DNA of 64,000 bases from Azadirachta indica (taxonomy: Eukaryota > Streptophyta > Magnoliopsida > Sapindales > Meliaceae): contig CM040444.1 of NCBI GenBank assembly GCA_022749755.1, forward strand, positions 15,896,274-15,960,273. The letters run 5' to 3'. Shown piece after piece: positions 38,001-48,600 of the stretch. The translations under genes were made by a program, and so were the position numbers. The notes below the pieces were generated by a model, which was given only the letters and a program-made list of their open reading frames with translations, ran no database searches and was not told the origin of the DNA. How positions within the stretch are numbered: position 1 is the first letter of the stretch; every line of letters starts with the position of its first letter.

Positions 38001-38752
38001 TAGATTGTATTGTAGGTTTCAGTTTGTACGCTTATTTATTAGTTATCGTGAAGGTTCATGTCTAAAGTTCACATTGGTGTGTAGACATACAAGGAGTGGA
38101 TTTTGGGAATAATTGAAGAGACCTGGACTCTGTTTCACAAGAAGTTCACTGCACTTTGGCATCAACACAAGCATGGTTTTGGTGAGGCATACCTTCCAGA
38201 AATTTATAATAAACCTGAGCTTCAGCAGCTTATACAAGAAAAATATATGAAAGATCTGTTCCATGACTCCCTTGGATTTGGTGCCGCCAAAATGATAAGG
38301 TGAATTCTCTATTCTAGGTTTTTATACTCACTGTTCTTTCTTCTTTTTCTAACTTTTTAAGGGTAAGCCTTCATATTTATGAGTAGAACTAGCTATCTGT
38401 TTTCGATTGGTTACAAATATTACATCATGAGAACTATATTGTTTGAGCTACTGTGCTCAGTGGGATTTCGTTTAAGCTAGATTTTGAGAACAAAATGTCG
38501 CTCTGAAGGCTATTTTTCTTCATAAATCTAGTGAATCCTGTAAAACTGTGATTATGATATTTTTACGTATTGATTGACAGGAGGATTGTCGGCGTAGCCC
38601 ATGTTGAGGATTTGGAATCAATTAAGGATGCTAGCAAACGAGCAGCTTGTGAGCGACAAGCTCTTGAATTGGCAAAGACTCTCCTCAAAGAAAGGCGTAA
38701 GTTCAAGGCCATCACTGAAGTTATTTCAGCCATTCAAAAGCTCCAGTCATGA
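35018..38752 (+). CDS. MTK: 5-methylthioribose kinase, copy 2 (6 exons)
   Basis: Exons: 35018-35203, 36317-36626, 37048-37222, 37330-37531, 38085-38299, 38581-38752, with exactly the same six exon lengths as copy 1 (186, 310, 175, 202, 215, 172 nt) and 419 residues. All functional landmarks are kept: [22 protein letters not shown] and DPEF. Differences from copy 1 are mostly conservative (for example DKSL against [13 protein letters not shown] against VPYIRSIDE), so both copies are probably functional. Intron 4 carries an expanded CT tract absent from copy 1. Downstream, homology to copy 1 stops within about ten bases of the stop codon and is replaced by an antisense piece of a basic secretory protein gene, so its 3' UTR must be new. 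Confidence 0.94.
37590..37622. repeat. (CT)n-rich microsatellite in kinase 2 intron 4
   Basis: CT repeats with small interruptions, about 60 bases after the exon 4 donor. The same place in copy 1 (about 23355-23375) has only a short CT-rich stretch, showing expansion after duplication. Confidence 0.85.
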
Positions 38753-38762
38753 ATAATTAGCC

Positions 38763-39031
38763 TCCGGTTTCGCCTAAGCTTCCGACACAATATCACTGAA
38801 TCTGCAATCCCTGCGATCAGCCATCCGATATTCGGTGCATTGTTTCTATTCCACTGCCATACATACATGATACAATACCCCTTTGTAATCTTGCTTGACC
38901 CCTATCAGCACGAATGCCTTGGATAAAATCATCACCTAAATAGATTTCTTTGCGGGTCGAGTACGCAATACGGGTACTTGAGGATCGTTTTTTCGGTCTG
39001 CCTCGGTGGTTTGCTCGAAAAGCCTCCAGAT
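38763..39031 (-). pseudogene. Basic secretory protein relic (internal fragment)
   Basis: It aligns with bases 32275-32583 of copy 3, in the same orientation, with several small deletions and substitutions. It covers the region around the LIEGIAD block, the HEMTH region (now damaged) and the FQQN block. No start, signal peptide or C-terminus remains. Recognisable shared blocks include GCCTTGGATAAAATCATCAC and TTTTTTCGGTCTGCCTCGGT. Its edge abuts the methylthioribose kinase 2 stop codon within about ten bases, marking a duplication or recombination junction. Confidence 0.88.
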
Positions 39032-39528
39032 ACTTGGGCAACTATTAAGTTAGTTCCTATGATTCATAAAAATAATAAATAAATTCACATGTTTCTCATT
39101 TGCATTCCTTCGTATTTGGATGTTTTATGTGTAATTTTCTTAAACCCTGCAGGATTCCAAATTTCATTGGTTATATATTTAAAATTCAAATATATTGCAT
39201 GTGGGTTTGTAATAAAACGGTTGGATCGACGTTGCTTGAATTTCAGTTTGTTGGTTGATTTGAATTACGCCTCCATATCTCAACAGTCCGATATCTTTAA
39301 ATTCTCATGGTAAAATTTGTATGATCACCTGCAATTTTTTCTTTATTTTGGGACAGTCAGATCCAAAATGTTTAACTTACTTCAAAACTTAAAACTTAAA
39401 AATCAAATAAATAAAACTTTAATCTTTTAATCAAAATTTTCAATCTTATTCTTAAAAATCCAATTCAAAATCTAAGATTTAAAATTCAAATCTTAAAAAC
39501 TTTTTAGTATCTATAAATTGGTAGTATT

Positions 39529-39566
<38 letters not shown>

Positions 39567-40355
39567 TATATCAGGGCAAAAATGAAACGTTTCATTTCTA
39601 TATATTACTCCTAGTGCACTATATTCATAAACAATCACTTTTTTTTCCCCATCAATGAACAAAAATTTTAAAAAATGAAAATTTGTCAACATTACATGCA
39701 ATGATCTCAATCTGAATATAAAATTCTTTATTTATAATAAAAACATCACATTTAACTCAAATTTTATCATCTAATCTTTCATATTTGCAGGCATTTTTAT
39801 TTTTACTAATTTTACCAAACATATATATCTTCATTTCTCCAACTTTATTTTTTATGGTAAATTATAATTTTGAATCATGACCTAATTTATAATCTTTTCT
39901 TTTATATATTTGCAGGCCTTTTAACATTACTTTTTGATATGAATATGAAAGTCTGTCGCCTTCTATCTGGACTGCATACTATTCTATCTGAAAACTGAAG
40001 GACAAATATGAGAGTAATTATGCTTAAAAAACAAGCACACTGTGACAATTTACTCGTCATTTTTGCCCGCCTCGCGACATCTGCAGTAGTGCTTATAACG
40101 AGGAGGTTCGCGGACATATCCACCCAATCATTAGTGAAAGACAATAACCTTAATCACAAAATTAAAATGTCAAAATGTATTCTTATTACTTCAATTTATT
40201 AACTATGATATTAATAACCTTTCAATTTCATATAGATTAAGACAACATGCACGACTTGTACTAATTGAGGGTTATTTATATATATCCATACAAAAATTTT
40301 AGAACACAAAACCCGGGAAAAGATAACAAGCTTCTAAGCTTTTTGTTAAAACAAA
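39032..40355. other. Intergenic between two basic secretory protein relics
   Basis: AT-rich, with an (AT)n run at about 39532-39559. No supportable gene. Confidence 0.55.
39532..39559. repeat. (AT)n microsatellite
   Basis: An alternating AT run of about 28 bases. Confidence 0.9.
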
Positions 40356-40971
40356 ATGTTTTCCATGAAGCTCCTGTATCTCCTTCTCGCTATGGAAACT
40401 ATTGGACCAATTCAAGCTGCGCAATACAGATCACCAACAATGCAACAGGCACACCAGGCGGCACCAGATTTGAGAACGAAATAGGAAACCCTAGAACGCG
40501 GCTCGGAGTTCATCTGGAAGACGTTCCAGCAAAACGCAGGCGACCGACGAAATTATGACCAAGTGACAATGATTGTTAATAGCTTTAACGGCATTGCCTT
40601 TAGCTTATGCCGGCGACGTAAGGATAGAAATCGTGGGAGTTCTGTATCATGACATGACTCATGTTTGGCAGTGGCACGGCAATAAAGACTCTCCGTTTGG
40701 CCTAATCGAGGGCATAGCGGATTACTTGAGGCTGAAGGCAGGGTGGGCAGCGTCTCACTGGGTGAAAAGAGGGAGTGGTTCGAGATGGGATGAAGATTAT
40801 GCAGTTACAGCTTATTTTATTGAGTATTGCAATGGGCTTAAAGATGGGTTTGTTGCTCAACTTAATGCTTCAATGAAGGATAATTATAGTGATGATTTCT
40901 TTGTGCAGTTGTTGGGGCAGACTGTGGATCAACTTTGGATTGATTATAAAGCACAGTCTGGGAGTAATTGA
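40356..40971 (+). pseudogene. Basic secretory protein copy on the plus strand, frameshifted
   Basis: It starts with a plausible signal peptide from ATG 40356 (KLLYLLLAMETIGPIQA), but a frameshift near 40431 puts the conserved ITNNATGTPGGTRFENEIG in another frame. A second frame change before the WKTFQQN block and a third near 40605 follow, and roughly 20 conserved residues, including the NNEIHV segment, are missing. From about 40610 to the stop at 40971 the frame is open and family-like, but the metal motif reads HDMTHVWQW, with aspartate in place of the catalytic glutamate. This is the only copy on the plus strand, so the cluster also contains an inversion or inverted duplication. Confidence 0.88.
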
Positions 40972-42365
40972 TAGCCATCCTCGTCAAATTTTGTTACCAT
41001 TCAGCTGTTGAATACTGAAATAATGTAATAAATTATTTAAAAGTGACAAAAATTTACTATCTAATAACGCATTAATTAGAAAGAATGAAAAAAAAAATTG
41101 AGATAATATTTGAGTAGTGTTAATTACTGTGTGTTAAATACGCTTGTTTAATGTCGAACTGAACCAATAATGCATGGTTAATTAAAATATGTAGCTAGAA
41201 TAGTTCTTTCAAGCAATCTCAGTTTAACTTATCAATTGACGCTTGAGTCAAGCTGATGTTCAATAATTGAGGGCTAAAATCCAAAATATTTAATGGGAAC
41301 GTCTCTTAAAACAACATTTTTTTTTTTTTATTTGGTTTTCAGTACTCTTTAAGGTGTGTGTGCCGTGTGGGTATGCACAAACAAATACAAAAGCATTATA
41401 AAATCCCAATATTTGTACTTCGTCAAAATTTAAACTAACAATTCTTTGGTCGAAGAGTAGTTAAAAAAGTAAAAATCGTCGACTCTATAATATATTGATC
41501 ATACAATTTTTTATTCGAAAAGTAAAGTAAATTCCCGTACTGTAATAATTTTTGTATTAAAAAAATATTGATATAAATTTTTGAAAAAAGAAAAAAGCAT
41601 AGTCGCATGCTTTTAACAATTGAAAAGCATCGATCGGAAGCTCCTTCATTTAAACGAAACCAATAAATTAATGTCCAAATTTTGAAAGTAAAAGAGCGGT
41701 GTTGTGCTGCTGGTCGGTCCATATATGTACTACGTACCACTTGTCAATCTCGGTGGGCAGCTGCCCAAAATACGTAAGGAAATGAAATTATTATCTTATT
41801 AATTAATTTATGTGCCTCACATGAGTTCCATCCTATTTGTTTAACTAATTTATAAACGTTTTTCAAAACCTTTTTAAATTGGAAAACTGCAGCTAATTTG
41901 GATAAATTTATTGGTGAATCAATTCTGAACATTATGAAATTAAAGGATTGTCATGCTTTTCATCAGGACAAAAGATAGAAATTAAGAAATGAAGAAAAAG
42001 AGTACACCCCACAATTACAAAATGAAGAAGAAACGTTTTCTCTGTTACATTGATGTATTTGAAGCACAAATTTACATGTAATTTTCTTTTGTTAACCATA
42101 ATAATCGACAAACATTAAAATAAAACGATAAATGAGAGACTGCATATTCTTCAGAGATGCATGCATATATATGCTCTTCTCTTGTACTTATTCTGAGATT
42201 CATCTTTCCTGCCTCAGAAACCTTTGCTCCTATACTTCTGCTCTGCTAGATTCTTAGAGAAAATGAATCAAAATATAGTGAAATCATGTGTGTGTGTGTG
42301 TGTGTGTGTGTGTATAAAACTTCTCAAGAACCAAAAAGTATGTTAAGCAACAAAGCACTGGTCCC
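40972..42365. other. Intergenic
   Basis: AT-rich, with no gene recognised. The last part holds the 3' region of the minus-strand peptide gene, including the TG repeat. Confidence 0.5.
42287..42313. repeat. (TG)n microsatellite
   Basis: About 13 TG units, within 60 bases of the peptide gene's stop codon and so probably in its 3' UTR. Confidence 0.92.
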
Positions 42366-42563
42366 TCAGTGACCGCGACCACGATGGCTTGGGCCAGAAT
42401 AAGCCATGCTTATTCTGAAACCCATGAGTGAAGGAAGGGAAGATTGATCATGATGATCATGCAGCGGCCTGGAAGCATCAACATGCAAGGAGTAAGAGAT
42501 CAAGAGGAAGAAGATGAAGAGGGAAATGGCGTTGAAAGCCAATATAAGTGAACGAGGACTCAT
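42366..42563 (-). CDS. PIP-type secreted signalling peptide precursor, single C-terminal SGPS motif
   Basis: A 65-residue single-exon preproprotein. Residues about 8-29 form a signal peptide (FNAISLFIFFLLISYSLHV). The next residues, ASRPLHDHHDQ, share SRPLH with the precursor at 2218. The protein ends exactly with SGPSHRGRGH, the canonical form of mature PAMP-induced peptides (SGPS, variable, GxGH at the extreme C-terminus), so little or no C-terminal trimming is needed. In the family the mature peptide is hydroxylated on proline, secreted and sensed by an LRR receptor kinase to boost immune responses. A TATA-like box lies at 42651-42659. Easily overlooked because of its size. Confidence 0.88.
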   Translation of the reverse strand: MSPRSLILAFNAISLFIFFLLISYSLHVDASRPLHDHHDQSSLPSLMGFRISMAYSGPSHRGRGH

Positions 42564-42650
42564 TTTGTTCTCCGTTTCTTCTTGATCTTGCTAACCTCTC
42601 AACTAATCTAGGTGTTGTCTTGGACTGAAATGAAGGAGATTCAAACACAC

Positions 42651-42659
42651 ATATATATA
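42651..42659 (-). promoter_or_regulatory. TATA-like box of the PIP-type peptide gene
   Basis: TATATATAT on the minus strand, about 88 bases upstream of the start codon. It is part of a short AT run, so the call is tentative. Confidence 0.4.
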
Positions 42660-43541
42660 CGGAAATAGAGAGATATTTAATATTTAATTAATTGGGAAAT
42701 AAATAAGGGTATGTTCTTTGACATGTGTTAGATATCTTGGTCGAGTTGGCGACGAAGAATAATGTGTTAGATAGGTTTGAAACATGGAGTTGAAAACGTA
42801 GGGAAGAACAAGAAAAGAATTATAATTGGATGTTGAAAATGTAAAGGCTATCGTTTTGACTAATGAAATGCTTTGAGGATATGGGGATAGAGATTGGGAA
42901 TTTTGTCAATAAGTCAGACGAAGAATGTGTTTTGGTATGCTGTATGGTAGGATACAAAATTCTTCTTTATTTGGTTATTTAGTTTACTATCCAACTTGTT
43001 TAGCATGGACTCCATATCTCAAGTTGTCTTTCTCTTAATATTTTTGCAGCTTTATTGACCTTATTATTATTATTATCGTTGTTGTTATTGGGATTAAGCT
43101 TTATTGACCTAATTTAAAACTGTAGCGGAGCTTGTCCCATTTCCCCGACAAAACCTACGCCTGAACTGTCCCTTCATTCTGTTCTCATTGTAAGGATATC
43201 AATTGGTCAAACATATCTATGTTTTCGCATAATATCGAAGGGTTTTCTTTTTAATTTAAAATTGGCAACTCCTTTGTGGTTAGCAACTTGGAAACAAACT
43301 TTTATATTTATACAGAAGAATGTAAACGAGTGTTTGATTAATTTGATTCAACAATTGATTGTAATTCTTACCTATATATGACAGTAATATAAAGAAGATA
43401 ATTATTAAATAATATTAAGTTACAGATCAATTAAACATTTTAACACAACATAAAAGGAATTACGTATGATATGATGCAGTACGATCCAACATTATAAATT
43501 AAGAATATATATATTTATAGAAATAAAATACAATTACATGG

Positions 43542-44131
43542 AGGTTTTTGAGGTTTGGTTTAATGAACATATAAGTTCTATTAATTTGAAAAATATCCGT
43601 AAAAGTCTCAATTTATTTTAAAAAGATAATTATATTCTTATTAGTAATAGTTATTTAATAAAAATTATTATTAAATCATTAAAATGTGACAAAATATAAT
43701 ATATGTATTAAAAATATATTAATAAAATAAATCATAACATTATTTTATAATATATTAATTAAGTATTATAAAATAAATCATAAATAAATATTAATATGTA
43801 AATAAAATAAACTATAATACAATACTTATAATTATATTATAATTTATATTTATGTATGATTAAAATATATAAATATGATAAAAATAAAATTTACTATTTA
43901 TAAAATATATAAGTTTATAATGTATTAATAAATTTTATATTATTAATGTACTATTTATTAATATATTTTTTTATAAATATATTATATTTTCTCAAATTTT
44001 AAAGATTTAATAATAATGTTTGTAAATAATTGTTTGGGTATAATTATTTTTTTAAAATAAATTATAATTTTTATAAATATTTTTAAAACTATTAAAATTT
44101 ATGTGTTTATTAAACCAAAGCTTAAAAACTT
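43542..44131. mobile_element. MITE with terminal inverted repeats of about 70 bp
   Basis: The left end (GTTTTTGAGGTTTGGTTTAA and about 50 more bases) is matched by the reverse complement of the right end (GTTTTTAAGCTTTGGTTTAA and on), the similarity continuing inward through AAAAATAT and AATTTATTTTAAAAA blocks. The interior is nearly pure A/T and noncoding. The target-site duplication is unclear. Confidence 0.7.
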
Positions 44132-45607
44132 TCGTATCCTTTTCCCACGAGTAGATACATTGTGGGAAAAAATACAGTAAAATAAAAGATCAGGCATAGG
44201 AACCGGTCAACCGAAGCATAAATAAAATAAGAATTGAAAATTCAAAAACATTGACCATCAAAAAGAAATTTAAGAATTTCAAGCGTGCGAGCTTAGATAG
44301 CTAGCTGTGTTTGCAAGAACACGCGTGAAATTATTATGTAGGATGAGGAAAACTGAGCTCTTCAATTAAATCTAACCGTGTGATTTCCAATTCTTCATTC
44401 CTGTACATGCGCAAATGTTATAGGTTCGAAAGAACCTAAACGCGGCTTTCGCATTCTATAATTTCTGCAGCCCATTCAAACAATAATTCAAGCGTTTTAG
44501 TGAACCCAGGGAGCGCCTAGTCTACAGTCCACACATACAAATGCATGAAGCAGAAGCAAATCTTCTGTTTATATGACGCCTGCCAGACGAAAGCAGTTCA
44601 CATATGTCAATGGAACATTATTAAATAAATAAAATCATATACTACGATTTTATTTAATTTAATAGAACAAATCAACCGTCATGTTGGACGACCAAGATAA
44701 TCACATCTGGGAATCAACAATTAACATATTTTAATGTACTGTTCTCAGGTTAATTCTCAAGTTTGGATCTTGCTCTTTTCTTTTCTTTTGCATTTTTCTT
44801 TTTCAAAATTTTTACTGTGACAAAGAAACAGTCTTTGATAACAACCATGGCAATCAAACATCATTATGACATACATTTTCTTTTGACTAAGGGATACAAA
44901 TTACTTGTCGATGTGAAAGTAATAACTAGGACAGCTCAAGACACGTCGCATTACAATTTAATGCTCAGTGAAGGAAAATAAGTAAACCTCGAGATTTTCA
45001 AGTAATAAGAATGAAATCTTCTGAAGTACCAAAAATGTTGAAAGTAGCAAAATCCTGTAAGAGAATGAATACATCTCAACTGATCTGAAACCACCCCTAT
45101 TTTCATCGAAGAACATAGTACAATGATCACGAGCGAACAAAAGAAATATCATTTTGCACCTATTTTCCAATCTGCCTTCTCAAAGTAGAAAATTGAGAGG
45201 CTGTTTTGCTCATAATTCCACAAACAAGCAAAAAAAAAAGAGTGCAATAACTGCAAAAATAGTTTCTTCACTTACTGCCGGCATATTTGAAATGTTACTT
45301 TCAAGAACATAGATGCCAAGTTTGAAGTGACTTTTTCTGCAGTCATTACACGGTGCCTGACTGAATGAACAGTAAAACAGTTGATACACAAAGACTGATC
45401 ATTTTTCATCTCCAGTCTTTGCCAACAAAATGTGACGGCTCCTTCAGTCTCTTGACAAAAAGGTACCAACTGCACATTTAAAAGCAATGACCCAATTGAT
45501 GAGAAGCGGGGGCAACGATCTCAATTAAGTATCAGAACCCCTATGTGGAATTTGTAAGGCAATATCTTTAACCCAAACTTTCCACTTATTCCATCGCACC
45601 AAGTCAG

Positions 45608-48600
45608 TCAAATCATTTGAAAAGCTAGTCTCTCAGTTGATTTCACCAAATGATACGGACAAAAATCTCCAGTACAAGGCAGGGATTCCGGATTCAGCCT
45701 TGGACGAGATGAGAATCCTGAAAAGACATCAAGATGAAAAAGGGTAGCTTCAGTGAAAAGGCATTTCAACAAGCTGGTTGCAAGCATCAAAAGCAAGATA
45801 AAAGTTAGCAACTTTCAAAGTGATCCACAAATATGTTATGGTAGAGGAAATAACCAGATAGCATACCATGGATGGAAAACATCTCAGACATGAATTTAAT
45901 CAGATAATAACCCATAAGATCATCAATGCATCCTGGGAAATGTTCCAGAAACTTGACAAAGAAGTCACCTTCTTTGTGATTCCTGAGCAAATAAACCATC
46001 TGTCTCGAAAATTGAACAAGATTTTGCCAGTTGTTCCTGAGAAGACAAAACAGAATGACTGAAAGCTCTAGCATGTAAAGTTCTACAGTTTAACCATGGA
46101 ACTTTACTGGACAATATATGGTATAACCAACTGGAGATGATATATGAGAAATTCAGCTAAAATAGTTAGAAAATATGAGCCAAATGGATTGCCTAAAAAT
46201 TTTGTGAGATTGCTCAAGCGAACACAAAATATTCAGAACAGACATGATCAATTTGACTTAAACACAGGATATTCTTTCAAATCATAATATAAAACAGGAA
46301 GCTCAGATGCAAGCTGCTTGCAGTTGGATTATTTTCCTGAAAGCATCTTTAATTAGTAGTAAGCCCATTCACAACACATCAATCCTTAAGAAAATAAGCA
46401 ATATATTATACAATTGGTTGGATATAAATAAATCAGAACTTGATCTTACCAGTACAGTCAAGATCTAAGAAACATGGGTAGACCCCAAATGCATGTGTGC
46501 AGCTTGGATGGAGAAATCAGTGCGCAAATGTCAAAGGCTCCACGGTAAGACCCACCATTCATTCAGTTACAAATGCATGCTTCCCCCATAGTTTTGACCA
46601 ACAGATGTCTAGAAATAAGAACGCTCTCATGAGAATCAAGAATGTTTTCAAAAGCATAAAAATCAGTTAGACTTTGCATAGCAATCCCCTAGTGGACTTC
46701 GAAATCCAAACCATTGCGACAGAAAATCTTAAACCAGTAATTTTGAGTGAGACTTCCTAAATTACAATGGTTATAGCTCAATGTGAAGGGAGTACTGATT
46801 GTCAAGGCAAGCATAAGCATGCACAATATAATTATGATGCCCTAAATGTGTGTAAAGAAAACATACCATACAGGACTAAAATCAGTTGTAGATTTCAGGT
46901 TATAAACTCTGATATATAAACCTTATGCATATATAGAAGTGGAACTACTATAGCACTGTCACATTGTAATACAACTTTGTGTAGAAATCCCAGCATGTAT
47001 GTTTCAAACCTTATACTGCATCTTAGGCTGTCAAGTTAATAGAAAGTAAATGATAACAAAAAGGGGGATGCTCTATAAACAAACGATAATTTTTACCATA
47101 GTACATAGATACTTCTATATACAAGAAGTTTGAAAGGAGGAAAGTAGGCATACTAACCTGAAGGTAAGGTAAGACAATATTGTATACTTGTAAGAAAAAT
47201 TCTGACTTCACCATAATCCTGAAGCAATATAAGTTCCAATCAAGATACCCTTCAAAGTTGGTAATGAGGTTTTGACAACATTGAAAACCAACCAAACAGA
47301 ATATAACATATTGCCCAGAAATTAAAAATGATAACATCCAAATAACATGACCATGCAGATGAACTTCAGAGAATACTAATCATAGGATATATTACATATG
47401 AAGACTGGTTAAACTCCCACTATGTTAGTAGTACAGTCACAAATACATATATGGTGGTGAGCAGTAAAAATGTTCTTTTTATTCTTTTAACGGTCATTCC
47501 CTCAGTTCAGGTTATTGTATCTGAGAAACAATTATATAAATAGATTCTAATTGAACTAAAACCATCATTAACTGTTGATATACGTGACAATCCTATCACA
47601 CTGGGTAGTGACAGAAAAAAATCAACACACTTCTGCTATGTAATCAAAATCAACTAAGCTGGAATTAAGATCTCATTGGAAGAGGGAAACTCTTAACTCC
47701 CAGACAAGCTAAACACAAGCAATATTTCTGTTATATTGCAAAATGATACAAACTAATGTTAGACCAAAAATTTAAACTGTTTATCAGTCAAATGTTTGGT
47801 TAAAGACATGAAGCAGATACCAATGTCTTGAGATATCAAAGAATAGGAAGTCCAAGAGAAAACACAATTCGTTGAATTTACATGAGTGCAACTTCTTCAC
47901 ATTTTACTAAGATGTATTCTTGATATCAATCCAAATAAAGCTCCATCTTTGAGAAGAAGTTGAACGGGACTCAAAGTTAGTCAACCAGCTATCTCCAAAC
48001 AAAAAGCCCAGTTGGTTAGGTCTCTTAAAGTGAAAGTAAGACGTTTAAAGATTCCCTGGAAGAGCATCTAATTTAATTTCAAATGTGATTATGGTGGTGT
48101 GGCGTGGGGGGCGGTGGTGAACTTAGGTGTAAAAGAAAAAATAGCCAACCAGCTTTGCATAAATACCTTCTCAGAAGACGAAAACAAACATAGATTTCTT
48201 CTATATCCATTTGTATCTTTAATTCAATATATTGCCTGAGAAGCTCACATAAGCTACAAATAGCTTCATCCCATCCAGCAGAACTTGAATCTAAAGGATG
48301 CAGAGGTTTCGATACAGTATGTTGCAGTATTTGAGATAAATTCTCAGTTGATCCCAACTTGTAGTAGTTATCTGCCAGAATGTTTAGTATCAAGAAGTTG
48401 CTGGCTTTAAACTTATCAACCCACAGTGGAGGATTTCCGGCCCAGAGATTACTGTTCACCAGAAAATTATCTAATCCAGGTAGATTCTCAGCAGTCTTGA
48501 CATCAAATAATTCCCGTAGATTTTCTGGATGAACCAAGGGAGCATTAGTAGAAGACTCCTGCTTTCTGTGTGCAGGAAGCATCTCAAGTATATCAGCTCT

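Larger units (their letters stand above)
42564..45607. other. Intergenic with a MITE
   Basis: It contains the peptide gene promoter (TATA-like at 42651-42659) and an approximately 590 bp MITE at about 43542-44131. The remainder shows no supportable gene. Confidence 0.55.

Noticed and set aside
46037..48166. A gene nested in the large REV1 intron
   Set aside because: Open frames there (for example 47023-47337 on the minus strand) show no recognisable protein.
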